Shown here: piece after piece, positions 23,016 through 32,892 of the stretch
How positions within the stretch are numbered: the first letter of the stretch is position 1
Layout of the letters: the number at the start of each line of letters is the position of its first letter
DNA from: Bolinopsis microptera
Lineage: Eukaryota; Ctenophora; Tentaculata; Lobata; Bolinopsidae
NCBI RefSeq assembly: GCF_026151205.1
Contig: NC_087083.1
Span: 186,001 to 250,000 of the forward strand
Length of the DNA stretch: 64,000 bases
Direction of reading: 5' to 3'
Notes under the pieces: model-generated
What the model saw: the letters and a program-made list of their open reading frames with translations, nothing else
Databases searched by the model: none
What the model was told of the DNA's origin: nothing
Translations under genes and position numbers: made by a program

Positions 23016-24410
23016 TCAGTATCCCATTGGATTAAACCACTTTGAGTGTATGATTCTGAGATAGAACTTTGCCAACACTGGCATCCCAGCCTTGGGGCTG
23101 GGATGAATATCATAAAAGCCCCTATTGTCACACTTAGGAAATAATCTCTCGTTTCTGTTTCCATAGCGGTCTAAGAATGCCCAAAAAACATCAAGGTAAA
23201 ACAGTTTATGCCTAGAGCAGCAATCAAAGATCAAATTATTCATAGCACAAACATTACCAGGGATTTTCTCTTGTCCGTTGGGGTGGACTGGTGGAATAGC
23301 TTGTACAAAAACACGTGCATTTGGATAAAGTTTTTTTGCTGTCTTCATAAGGTCACTCACAGGGGTCTTGAGATGATTGACCCCCTCGGTACAGTACCGG
23401 ATGTCGTTGGCACCGAAGCTTAAGAACAGTTTCTTTACCTGCACAAGAGGGTTCTTTGTATGAAAGGCCTCCATAGATTTTTGTATAGCTGAGATCTTAA
23501 GCCCACCCTTAGCTATGTTTGTGACAGTTTCTTTACCTCTACTGAGGCGATCAGCGTCCAATCGAGCAGCAAAGGAGTCACCAGCAATGAGAATGATGGA
23601 CTTCTGATGTTTTTGAGAGTCTGTGATCATGGGGGCTTTTGGGGATACTTTATTAGGACTGTCGGATGTAGGAGAGGGAAGAATAGGAGATGAAGGGGAA
23701 GAGGAAGAGGAAGGTGTGGTTAACTTTCTGAAGGAAAGACTATACCAAGTTTCATTGTCAGAAGGTGCAACTCCTGGGGCAATCCTGTGCCTCATGACTT
23801 GCTGTGCACCAGGCTTCATGATGTTCAGAGTGCCATTGGTGGCAGGGAGGGTGAAGTCTGCGTTAATCAACTCTTGGGCTGGCCTTGACTTAGAGGCCCT
23901 AGTTGTGCGTTTTTCTTTTTGGGTTGTATCCAGTACAAACTCAAGTGACCGTGGAGCCCCTATTGAGTAAGTGCAAATGGAGCTGGACTGTGATATTATT
24001 AGGTCTTCATCGTCTTTATGGAGGCTTAACTTAGCTTGCTGAGTGTCGTACCTAGTAACAAGGCAAGCATCCATGTTGTTGGTGGTGGAGGGGAGGTCAT
24101 TAATAAGTCCCATCAACTTAAAGATGCTAGGGAAGTTGTTGATGGGATGTGGCTTGTTAACTATGTTACCAAAGCAGTAGTCTTCTGATGAAGGGCTTAG
24201 CCATAGGGTGTGGACTTTTTTAGATTTGCCTTCAAGATTCATTGAATCTAATTCTTCTGTGATTTTCTTGAATAGATTTTCATCCATTCCAGGGAGGACT
24301 GGAATGTGCTCTACGAGCGCGAAGTGTGGGAGGATCGGGAGGAGACTGGGTGATCCGGATAAGAGATCAACAGCAGGATGTTTCAGTGGCACCGTTATAA
24401 ACCCTAGCAA
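23016..24410 (-). CDS. LINE ORF1: AlkB-like 2OG-Fe(II) dioxygenase plus SGNH esterase
   Basis: 464 codons. Residues ~40-235 match the AlkB pattern: a YDTQQAKLSLHKDDEDL strand with the iron-binding H-x-D (HKD), SICTYSIGAPRSLEFVL, GTLNIMKPGAQQVMRH with the distal His, and YSLSFRKL with the 2OG-binding Arg near the end. The first Arg of the AlkB R-x5-R pair is replaced (WYSLSFR). Residues ~280-464 are an SGNH/GDSL esterase: block I IAGDSF, block III FGANDIR, block V DIHPSPKAG. A Ser/Pro-rich linker separates the two. SGNH domains in ORF1 of CR1/L2-type LINEs are established. The dioxygenase half is the unusual part; by family it would demethylate alkylated nucleic acid, perhaps the element's own RNA (inference). 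Confidence 0.82.
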   Translation of the reverse strand: MLGFITVPLKHPAVDLLSGSPSLLPILPHFALVEHIPVLPGMDENLFKKITEELDSMNLEGKSKKVHTLWLSPSSEDYCFGNIVNKPHPINNFPSIFKLMGLINDLPSTTNNMDACLVTRYDTQQAKLSLHKDDEDLIISQSSSICTYSIGAPRSLEFVLDTTQKEKRTTRASKSRPAQELINADFTLPATNGTLNIMKPGAQQVMRHRIAPGVAPSDNETWYSLSFRKLTTPSSSSSPSSPILPSPTSDSPNKVSPKAPMITDSQKHQKSIILIAGDSFAARLDADRLSRGKETVTNIAKGGLKISAIQKSMEAFHTKNPLVQVKKLFLSFGANDIRYCTEGVNHLKTPVSDLMKTAKKLYPNARVFVQAIPPVHPNGQEKIPGNVCAMNNLIFDCCSRHKLFYLDVFWAFLDRYGNRNERLFPKCDNRGFYDIHPSPKAGMPVLAKFYLRIIHSKWFNPMGY

Positions 24411-25344
24411 TCTGGATCTGAAACAGTCAATAGGCCAGAGATTTATAGTTCAGAGTGAAAAAATTTGAATTATAATGAACAGAGTTGTCGTAAAGAACAG
24501 TATAGCAGAAAAAAGAATGCAATACTTATCTAAGGGAGAAGTAGCTAAAAGGAGTTAACAAATTTCAAACATCACTAGATCTCTAACAAAAAACTAACCT
24601 CGTACCAGACCGCACGAGCCCTGGCAGTACAAGACTACCAGGGCAATAGGAAGAAACGATTACCACCTCCACAACCTGCCATCTAACTCAGATCCATCAC
24701 ACCCAGGACACCGGCAGACTTTACTCCAACGGATTACTCATCGGTAGCCATGCCTAAATAAATGTATTTAATTGTAGTTGTGAAAATAGTTTAAAACTGT
24801 AATACTAGTGTGGAGAATCGATTTGAAACAAGTTAAATATCTTGTTGGTTAGCCTTGTTTTTGTAATTTTAATCAGTATAAACTACACATTTTTTTTCCA
24901 ATTCGTTATTGCAAAACTTCAAAACAGCTAAAAAGAATCAAAAGATCGCGAAATGGAGTTTTCATCTTTTTGGAGAAGATTTAGCTGGAAAGCCTTTTTG
25001 GCGTTTGGAGCAATCTATTTACAAAGTGTGACATTGTACGGTTGCTCAGTCATCCAATCAACCTTTTACGTTACTCATCTTGTCAACAGAGGTTTGAATA
25101 TGGTACTTTTTCTAAATTGAATTAAGGTTTTTAGGTCATTTACTTGCCTCTATTTCTACCGAATTTATGGTTAACACTTCAGGAAATGAAATTGGAATTG
25201 TTATTTTTTTAAAGTGATTAAATAACCTTAAAATATCCATTTCAGGAATACCGAAATTCCAAGTTGGTCTCATCGGTATGGTTCCCGGCATTAGCTACAT
25301 TTGCAACACCTTTTATGATGTCGTCGGTTACCTTCTTTTTTTTA

Positions 25345-25380
25345 TTAAATACTTTTCAAATTTTACAGAGTACAGCAATA
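25345..25380. repeat. dispersed repeat with TTTTACAG acceptor, copy at MFS exon 2
   Basis: TTAAATACTTTTCAAATTTTACAGAG..ACAGCAATA sits 19 bp after the apparent end of exon 2. It matches the copies at 9501, 16150 and 16291. Its insertion probably marks where the original exon continued before disruption (inference). Confidence 0.6.
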
Positions 25381-25599
25381 GATGAATATAAAATAGAATC
25401 GTTCAAAATATCGCCCCCATCTGTAAAATATGATGGGCACCCAAACACGGTAAACACATAGTGAACTATGTCCGCAGTAACTTGGACCCATTACATCGAA
25501 TTAATCTAAATCCAAAAATTTATGAAAAACTATTTAATAACAAACAAATCCATGGTGAATAACTGTGGATATAGAGTCAAAATTTGTATTTCAATACGT

Positions 25600-28030
25600 C
25601 AAATTCCAGATACATTAGATACAGGTCTAAAATGGTCATTAATGTGTGAGAAGGTGTGCGGGTGAAGTGTGATATGATGTTGAAAGTATAGGAAGGTAGA
25701 TAAAAAATTAATAAAACAAAAATAATAATAATATGGGGAGCAAAGAGACTAGGCTAGACTGTTGTTTCACTATCCAATAAACATTTCCATAGATGCTTAG
25801 TGACCTCAGCTTTGAAAAGATTAGTAGACACAATCTGTCTTACCTGTAAAGGGAGTCCATTCCACAGTATATGGGTTCTGTAGAAAAATGATTTTGCCAG
25901 TGGGCTATTTGAGGTACATGTGGTGTGTGAATTCTGACTTAACTTAGGTAAAATTGATGACACAATAGACAGACTGTCGAGGTGGCAACGTCTTAGTCGA
26001 GAAGTGCCCTGATATAAAGAGAGATAGTGAGGCAGCGAAACAGGAATTAAATTGTTAAGAACTTTGTGGAAAAAAATAAAATCATTCAAGTCAAACTTTT
26101 GAGACAAAGGGAGAATGTCGACAAGCTTGCACTTTTTGACATATTGCTCAGGTGGATAACTGCGGCCCTCTTCAGACAGAATCCATTTAATAGCTCTCTT
26201 TTGGAGACTTTCTAATTTATCACTAAGTGATTTATTACAAGGGCGCCAGATTATTGAACAATTTTCGAATTGGCTACGAACCAGGGAGAGGTAAAGCGCC
26301 CGGCGACGTTTCTGATCAATGACAATATGGCCATCTCTTCTGACCATACCAAGTTGTTGGCAGGCCTTAGTATAAATTCTGTCGCACTGACTATTCCAAC
26401 TTAGCTTAGGAGTAACATCGACTCCAAGATCTTTTTCTGACTCTACATACACAAGAGGAGAGCCATCAAGATTATATGCGAATGGAGGAGATAAAAATGG
26501 TTTTCCTGAAACAATAAGCACTTTACATTTTGCTGGATGGAATCGCATTTTGTTTCTTAGTGCCCAGTCAGAGAGATAGTCTATATCCATTTGTAAATTA
26601 GTATTATCAGAAGATGAATGTATTTTACGCCAGATTTTTGTATCATCGGCATACAAAACAATATCAGTATTATCCGAAAGGCCAAGAGGAATATCATTGA
26701 TAAACAATACAAAAAGTAAGGGACCAAGAATAGAGCCCTGGGGGACACCAGAATTAACTGAGAGGGTAGATGACATCTCATTACCAATAACCACTCTTTG
26801 GTAACGGCCTTGAAGGTAATTGGTAAGAAATTTGAGAAGTGTACCATCAATGTTATATAAGGTCTTTAGCTTATGAAGAAGAATATCATGATTTACAGAA
26901 TCAAATGCCTTAGCAAAATCAAAATACACAACATGATTGATAATGTTTTCGTTAAGAGACAATGCCAGGCTATCACAAAAGTCAACCATATTGGTTGTGC
27001 ATGACTTGTGCTCTAGAAAACCATGCTGCCTGGGATCAAGAAGGGTACTTGTCAAAGAAAGCAGTTTACGTTTAACAATGCGCTCAAAAACTTTCATGAC
27101 TAAACAAGTAAGGGATATTGGTCTATAGTTTTCAACCTCACTTTTCTTACCTTTCTTAAATATTGGGACAACATTTGCAAGTTTCCATTCTTGTGGAATG
27201 TAGCCGCTGTTGTAAGATCCACGAAAAATGCATGTTAGAGGGTAAGCTAAACCTACGGAACAATTTTTGAGAATTTTACCGTGTATGCCATCTGGTCCCT
27301 GGGCTTTATTTGAATTAATATCTGAAAGAAGCTTACGAACATCCCAATGATCGAAGTCAATATCAAAATCAACATCATTGACATAGGAGATGTCAGTGTC
27401 ATAAAGTGAAGGATCCGAAAACTGGTTATAAAAGAAAGAATTGAAAAGTTCAGCTTGAGCTTTGGGTTTGAACCGAAGCTGTCCAGAATAACTAACACAA
27501 TTAGGAATGCGGCAGGAGTTAGATTTATACTTAACATGTGACCAAAACTTCTTAGTTATAAGCGCTGGATCATCACTATTGAAAAGATTGTCTCTTATTT
27601 TGGCTGATGAAAGCCTCTTAAAATCTTTACGGCTAGTAACAAACTTTAACTCATCAGAAATAGAACCAGAATTTTTAAATTTAGCTCTGAGTCTATCTTT
27701 TTTACGGCATGAAGAAAAAAGTTCACTATCGAACCACGGGGGTTGAAACTCTGATTTAATAGTTACTTTAGGAATATGTATATCAACTAAATTCATAATG
27801 CAGTCTTTAACTAACTTCCAAGACGAATCAGGATCTAGGCATTCTAGGACTTGCCAATTAATCGAGCATAACAAGAAAACGTCCTTGAGAGTAACCCAGT
27901 GCGTCATTATGGCAATAGTCATAGTAAATTGTCTTTGTAAGCATTTATCTATTTTAACTTCAAATGAGGTTAGACCTATCGTCACATTTTTAAGGAATAT
28001 TATTTATAATCTACTTTGTAAATTTCACTA
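25600..28030 (-). mobile_element. 5'-truncated CR1/L2-like LINE in intron 2 of the MFS gene
   Basis: About 2.4 kb on the minus strand, opposite to the host gene. It retains the tail of the endonuclease/linker and the whole reverse transcriptase but no ORF1, the usual result of incomplete reverse transcription. The boundaries are approximate. It shares the overall design of the 19-24.7 kb element, but the protein is clearly a different subfamily. Confidence 0.8.
25754..27985 (-). CDS. LINE ORF2 reverse transcriptase (5'-truncated element)
   Basis: 743 open codons ending at TAG, with no internal stop. Motifs in order: FQPPWFDSELF linker, NKAQGPDGIHGKILKNCS, VENYRPISLTCLVMKVFE, VVYFDFAKAFDSVNHD, VNSGVPQGSILGPLLFVLF, IVLYADDTKIW (catalytic YADD), then FHPAKCKVL and LGVDVTPKLSWNSQC. 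The C-terminus has the FYRTHILWNGLPLQVR signature. The first 45 or so residues lie at the truncation edge and may not be native. The intact frame implies a recent insertion. Confidence 0.85.
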   Translation of the reverse strand: MTIGLTSFEVKIDKCLQRQFTMTIAIMTHWVTLKDVFLLCSINWQVLECLDPDSSWKLVKDCIMNLVDIHIPKVTIKSEFQPPWFDSELFSSCRKKDRLRAKFKNSGSISDELKFVTSRKDFKRLSSAKIRDNLFNSDDPALITKKFWSHVKYKSNSCRIPNCVSYSGQLRFKPKAQAELFNSFFYNQFSDPSLYDTDISYVNDVDFDIDFDHWDVRKLLSDINSNKAQGPDGIHGKILKNCSVGLAYPLTCIFRGSYNSGYIPQEWKLANVVPIFKKGKKSEVENYRPISLTCLVMKVFERIVKRKLLSLTSTLLDPRQHGFLEHKSCTTNMVDFCDSLALSLNENIINHVVYFDFAKAFDSVNHDILLHKLKTLYNIDGTLLKFLTNYLQGRYQRVVIGNEMSSTLSVNSGVPQGSILGPLLFVLFINDIPLGLSDNTDIVLYADDTKIWRKIHSSSDNTNLQMDIDYLSDWALRNKMRFHPAKCKVLIVSGKPFLSPPFAYNLDGSPLVYVESEKDLGVDVTPKLSWNSQCDRIYTKACQQLGMVRRDGHIVIDQKRRRALYLSLVRSQFENCSIIWRPCNKSLSDKLESLQKRAIKWILSEEGRSYPPEQYVKKCKLVDILPLSQKFDLNDFIFFHKVLNNLIPVSLPHYLSLYQGTSRLRRCHLDSLSIVSSILPKLSQNSHTTCTSNSPLAKSFFYRTHILWNGLPLQVRQIVSTNLFKAEVTKHLWKCLLDSETTV

Positions 28031-29209
28031 GTCTAGTATTGGTATAAATTAGTTATAGTATCAATAATTAAATTTAATAATATCTGATTTCAGTAATGGG
28101 GATCGTCGAGATGCTCCCACCAGACTACAATAAACTCTTGGCTGCTCTGTTGATATTGATGCGCGTCATCCACGGCTACGTAGCTTTCCTAGGCAGCAAG
28201 GTGACAGTTGAGTGCTGTAGAGCTTGGTTCCCCGACCACACCAATTTTGTTGTTGGACTGGAGTGTAGCGCATATTACTTCGGAGGTTCTCTTGCAATTC
28301 TCATGGGAGGACATGCTTACGAAGCTTTTGGCTATCAGGAGCCTTACCTGTTCACTGGCATAGCTGCCCTCCTATTCTGGGTATACTATTTGATTTTTAT
28401 GCCAAGAACTTCTGAACCTGTGTTTTTCAATGTAGGAAATGCTGGTGGCATCATTGAAGCTCCTTGGTCCGATGAAATTGTGTTAACTGAAGCTAACAAC
28501 AAAGATAGGGTTCTAGAAAAGGGAGAAGAGGTTTCTTCACTCCTTTGCCTCTCCTGGGCGGTTGCCATCCCTCTTGCTGCAATGAGTCTCACGGTAGTGC
28601 TTGAAGGTTTCTCGGCGGCCATAACCACTCCTTACCTAAGCGATATCTACGATCTACCAATAAGTCGTGGAAGTAGCTATGTGTTTGTGCAGTACATTGG
28701 ATGAATGATAGGGGCTGCTAGTTCCGGCTCGATCTTGCAATTAGGATGGTTTTCTACTAGCAAAATCATGGCAGCAGGTTCATTTATCTGCGTTGTTGGT
28801 GTAATGCTTGTCTTCCCAGGTCAGGGCATAAAGTTTCTTTACGAAGGAGTCCCACAGGTAGCCTATTTCGGTATATTTCTCCGAGGGTATGGAAACCAAC
28901 TAATTGTGATAGCTACCATTCCAGCAATCGAGGAGACCCATACAATATTAGGTGGAAGACCATACACCAGCAACAACAAGTCAACCGCCACAACTCTGGC
29001 TTTCTGCCTGGATGATGTCCGTATATGGAGGACACTTGGTTGCCTTGATAGTGATGGATATCATGACCTATAGTCAAGGAGGCTGGATATTGGCAGGATT
29101 TAGTGTAGTGTCTCTTATAGTGTGCATTTCTCAGGATATCGCCATCTGGAGATCTAAAGTTGCATCAAGGCGAGCCGAATTTGAACCAAGTTTGGTATAA
29201 TTTGTAGTT

Positions 29210-29920
29210 CACAAGTGACTTTATGCCCGAGTGTGTTGAACTCAGCTATCATTATTCGAGTTAAGTGTTGAAACATGTAACGATTTATTTATTAACTGTT
29301 ATTTAAGTAGCAATTTTTAACGGTGAAAGTATTTTATTATATTCAATATTCATAAATGAATTTTGCGAAAGTCAAAGGATGACTGTAAACACTAAACTAA
29401 ATATTGATAAAATGGACATTTATCATTCGATAAAATTTGAATTGAAGGGGATCATCGCCATTTTTCTTTTACGATGATGATCCGAGAATGGCGAAAACGT
29501 TGACAATTTTTTACTCTTCATGGTTAAATTACCTTTGCCATTTTTTGAATTAATACCCCAAAACAGGCATAATGAAAATGAATAAATTAGTATAATCTGT
29601 AAACGTTTTTAATCCGTATAAGTTTATTGGGATTTTAATAAATCAAATTGATTGTTTATAAATAAAGTCTTTTTTAATTTGTCTCCTTTTAGACTGGTCT
29701 GAGTTCCATGATAAGTCACTATGTAACTATTTTCAAACCCTGTTTTGGCAATGAATCGAAATGATGTATGTTTTAAAATTGCCAAATTATGAGCTTTACA
29801 AAATAATTTCAACTTTGTCAAAAAATTATCGACATCAACATTCTACAGGGTGAATTGAAAATAATGTTTGGATTTTAAATGGCTCTAATTTCTGGGATGA
29901 AATAAAAAATCACTCTAGTA
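29210..29920. other. intergenic or MFS 3' flank, possible RNA fold
   Basis: No gene is seen. At 29449-29493 two interleaved complementary pairs occur: GGATCATC with GATGATCC, and GCCATT with AATGGC, in the order expected for an H-type pseudoknot. It lies about 250 bp after the last MFS codon, possibly within its 3' UTR. Confidence 0.3.
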
Positions 29921-29927
29921 TATATTA

Positions 29928-30091
29928 GAAAAACAGTAAAGGGGGTATATAATAATAGTATAGGGGGTAAATATGAAATAGTATAGTGAGTATAATGGCA
30001 ACACAGTCGTGCTTACCAGCACAGTCATAAATCATATTTGATCATCGTACTATTTACCCCTTTACTATTATATACCCCTTTATTGTTTTTC
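29928..30091. repeat. foldback: inverted copy of the TIR-element terminus
   Basis: The left arm GAAAAACAGTAAAGGGGGTA.. (29928-29984) is the reverse complement, with few differences, of 30047-30091, which reads ..TACCCC(T)TTTATTGTTTTTC. The loop is about 60 bp. The right arm is also the outer end of the large inverted-repeat element that follows. Its last ~45 bp therefore exist here as an inverted duplication. Confidence 0.7.
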
Positions 30092-30502
30092 AGGCATTAA
30101 GACTCACCGAAGTAGGGCCTGTCGTGATATCATAGATTGCTTAGGTTCCAACTTCCACCAGGATCTATAAGTAGTCCTCATAATTCTGCGGCCTCTATGT
30201 ATCGTAATCTCGTATAACTCCTTAACGGCTTAAAAATCCTGTGAGTTTGGCATGTGAAAATTTGCAGCCTTCCAGACATTGATTGGGTCAACAAGGTGTC
30301 GTACGCCACCTCAAGATCGGGTTAAAGGGGGCTGAGCCGCTGACCAGGCCAGAACCCAATTGATTGGGTCTGAGGTCACGTGATTAATGATTATGAGCCT
30401 GATGTCACGTGACTATGACGTCATCATCAGAGCTTGTTCTCCAAGCTACTTGATCAGGCCTTATATGGAATAATATACACAGGGGGACTATAGTGCAAAG
30501 AA

Positions 30503-31007
30503 ACTGCTGCTTAAACTGCTGCTGACTGCTGCTGACTGCTGCTAACTGAGCTGCTAACTACTGCTGACTGCTGCTAACTGAGCTGCTAACTGCTGCTGAC
30601 TGCTGCTAACTGAGCTGCTAACTGCTGCTGACTGCTGCTAACTGAGCTGCTAACTGCTGCTGACTGCTGCTAACTGAGCTGCTAACTGAGCTGCTAACTG
30701 CTGCTGACTGAGCTGCTAACTGAGCTGCTGACTTCTGCTAACTGCTGCTAACTGAGCTGCTAACTGAGCTGCTAACTGCTGCTGACTGCTGCTAACTGAG
30801 CTGCTAACTGCTGCTGACTGAGCTGCTAACTGCTGCTGACTGCTGCTAACTGAGCTGCTAACTGCTGCTGACTGCTGCTAACTGAGCTGCTAACTGCTGC
30901 TGACTGCTGCTAACTGAGCTGCTAACTGCTGCTGACTGCTGCTAACTGAGCTGCTAACTGCTGCTAACTGCTGCTAACTGAGCTGCTAACTGCTGCTGAC
31001 TGCTGCT
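30503..31007. repeat. CTG-rich minisatellite, unit 1
   Basis: About 29-bp units, CTGCTGACTGCTGCTAACTG plus AGCTGCTAA, with shorter variants. After the array, an inverted fragment (AGCAGCAGTTAGTAGCAGTT) at about 31033 can pair back with it. The array lies immediately inside the left terminal repeat only, and has no counterpart inside the right one. Confidence 0.9.
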
Positions 31008-31911
31008 TTTGACGCGCGCACGACAGTCGACAGCAGCAGTTAGTAGCAGTTAGCAGCTAGCCAGCTAGGTTCTACCATGTGTCAGGAGCCGTTGGGATGC
31101 TTAATGTAAATAGTCCACCCGGGTTTGACCAGGTGATATGGACATTTATATCCACCGCTGTTATGGGTGTTAGGAGGAGGAACAAGGGAAACACACACTT
31201 CCTATAGTCAACTTGCTAAAAGGGATAAAGCAATGGTTAATAATGTTATCAATACTATTATATAAAATACTATATAAATACTACCTAAAAAAAAAAAATT
31301 TCTAACGTAAAAAAAAAAAATTTCTAACGTAAAAAAAAAACCTTTAAAAACTTTCATAACAATCTCAAATAATCTACAAATCGTACTTTTTAGAAAAATC
31401 TTAAAGCGGAACAACAAAGAAAATGCGCGCGCCGCGCGCACTCTAGAGTGCTAACATGATACAACTTCTTAAATCTACGCGCCAGAAAATCTAGCAATCA
31501 TGAATCATAAACCGGATCAAACCGGGTAAAAACTGGATATTCTTTTCATAAAACTGGTAGAATCCAAAATCAAATATTTAAAAATGCTCATCAATAAATG
31601 TTAAAAATCTTAAGGTAAGCTCTGAAACTCTTCGGCATTACCATTGTTAAGTCTCATTGACCTAGTTACCCTTTCAGTGGTCTCGATCACAGGCGCAAAA
31701 AAATTGTTTGTAAACCGTTGTTGATCAACAACAAGACGTGAAGTCGGAGGATTAGAGGGATGCTCACCAGGATGAGGCAGAACCAGTGATGTAGGTGGAA
31801 GAGAGGGTGTGATGTTAGGTGAAACAGGTGTTGAAGGAGTCATCTGGGCAGGGGCAGTATGGAGAGAAGTATCCAACCTCGTGAGTGGCGATACAGGGAC
31901 CTTGAACTCAA

Positions 31912-32892
31912 CTAGGTCGATCTGTGTACAATCTTATCGTGGTGTAGGATCTTTTCAAATCCTTTAGGACCTCTAATCCCATAGTTCGCAGGGCCAATCT
32001 TCTTAGCTATATAATAAGGGCCTTTTAGCCATCTTACGTTAGCGCTCATATGATTTCCATAGTTCCTCTTCAGTAATACTTCTTGGCCTATCTCGTATCT
32101 CACCGGATTAGACGACTTGTCGTAGCGCTTCTTATATTCTGCTTGTGACTCCTGGCGATTCAGATCGGCGTTCTTCTGAATTACAATAGGGTCAAGTATT
32201 TCCTCCTCATGTGTAGGAAGCTGGAGAAGACTGTCAACGGGCATACGGGGTTTGGTTCCCCACATCATCATAAATGGAGAATACTGAGTGCTCTTGCTGA
32301 CCATATTATTGGCCGCTAGAATTGCTTCAGGAAGGACGACGTCCCAATCAGATAAGTCTAATTTACGTGATTGAATCATAGATCTCATAATTGTTTTCAG
32401 AGTACCGATTGCTTTTTCAGCAGAACCATTACCTTGAGGATGAAAGGGTGACGAGCGTATCTTTTTAATGTTGAGGTCTTTACACATTTTGTTTATCACT
32501 TCTCCGTCTACATTTTTTCCTTGGTCTGAAATTAGTTCGTTGGGGATTCCGAAGTAAGGGTACCATTTGTCCCACAAAGCAGATTTCACGACTTCTGCTT
32601 TTTGACCTTTCATTGCTGACACCGCCATAAACTTAGTGTTTGAATCCAGCATCATCAAGAAACAGTTGTTACCTCGCTTAGACACAGGAAAACTCCCTAT
32701 ATCTATAGCCAACATTGCCCTCGGAGGTCGTATCTGGGGAGTGATTAGGTTGGCCTTGCAGCCTCTGGAAGATTTGCACTGGAGACAAGTTTCGCATTTT
32801 GATATTAGTGAGAATACTTGATCTTTTTGACCTTTCCAATAGAATCTGTTCTTGCACAGTTCTAAAGTATTAGGAGCTCCAACAGGCAACAT
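31912..32892 (-). CDS. gypsy integrase
   Basis: Part of the same element. Its zinc-binding CETCLQCK and the core region (MLAIDIGSFP, FGIPNELISDQGKNVD, HPQGNGSAEKAIGTLK) are recognisable. It lies downstream of RNase H, as is usual in Ty3/gypsy. The C-terminus has the IGQEVLLKRNYG..WLKGPYYI pattern. Confidence 0.85.
   Translation of the reverse strand: MLPVGAPNTLELCKNRFYWKGQKDQVFSLISKCETCLQCKSSRGCKANLITPQIRPPRAMLAIDIGSFPVSKRGNNCFLMMLDSNTKFMAVSAMKGQKAEVVKSALWDKWYPYFGIPNELISDQGKNVDGEVINKMCKDLNIKKIRSSPFHPQGNGSAEKAIGTLKTIMRSMIQSRKLDLSDWDVVLPEAILAANNMVSKSTQYSPFMMMWGTKPRMPVDSLLQLPTHEEEILDPIVIQKNADLNRQESQAEYKKRYDKSSNPVRYEIGQEVLLKRNYGNHMSANVRWLKGPYYIAKKIGPANYGIRGPKGFEKILHHDKIVHRST

Larger units (their letters stand above)
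18990..24750 (-). mobile_element. near full-length CR1/L2-like LINE with an AlkB-esterase ORF1
   Basis: About 5.7 kb on the minus strand. In transcription order it has a 5' leader, ORF1 (24410-23016), ORF2 endonuclease (22821-21853), ORF2 rest of endonuclease plus reverse transcriptase (21890-19311), and a 3' region. ORF2 is split once by a frame change near 21855-21890. I see no other obvious lesion in the coding parts, so this is a relatively recent copy. The ends are approximate because no target duplication was identified. The 25.6-28.0 kb LINE is a related but distinct subfamily. Confidence 0.8.
24953..29200 (+). pseudogene. MFS transporter (SLC18B1-like), disrupted gene
   Basis: Exon 1 (24953-25091) gives MEFSSFWRRFSWKAFLAFGA and a first membrane segment. 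Exon 2 (25246-25326, phase 1 to 1) adds the A-motif region IPKFQVGLIGMVPGISYI. Exon 3 (28094-29200) encodes most remaining helices, including a GYQEPYLFTGIAALLFWVYY segment and a C-terminal SQGGWILAGFSVVSLIVC. Joined, it looks like a solute carrier of the major facilitator superfamily, but about 40-50 residues around helices 2-3 are missing where exon 2 meets the repeat and LINE insertion. Exon 3 carries an in-frame TGA at 28702-28704 (context VQYIG-stop-MIGAASSG, where Trp would fit) and one frame change near 28950-29000; the final TAA is at 29198. These three defects argue for a pseudogene. A minus-strand LINE occupies intron 2. Confidence 0.7.

Noticed and set aside
13823-28704. Reassigned UGA codon in this genome
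   Set aside because: Two in-frame TGAs prompted the idea, but one gene also has a frameshift and a missing segment, and TGA serves as a normal terminator in other frames (for example TTLL5 and lectin copy B). Null alleles or errors are simpler.
30503-31007. CRISPR-like array
   Set aside because: The repeats are contiguous with no unique spacers, and the DNA is animal. It is a minisatellite.
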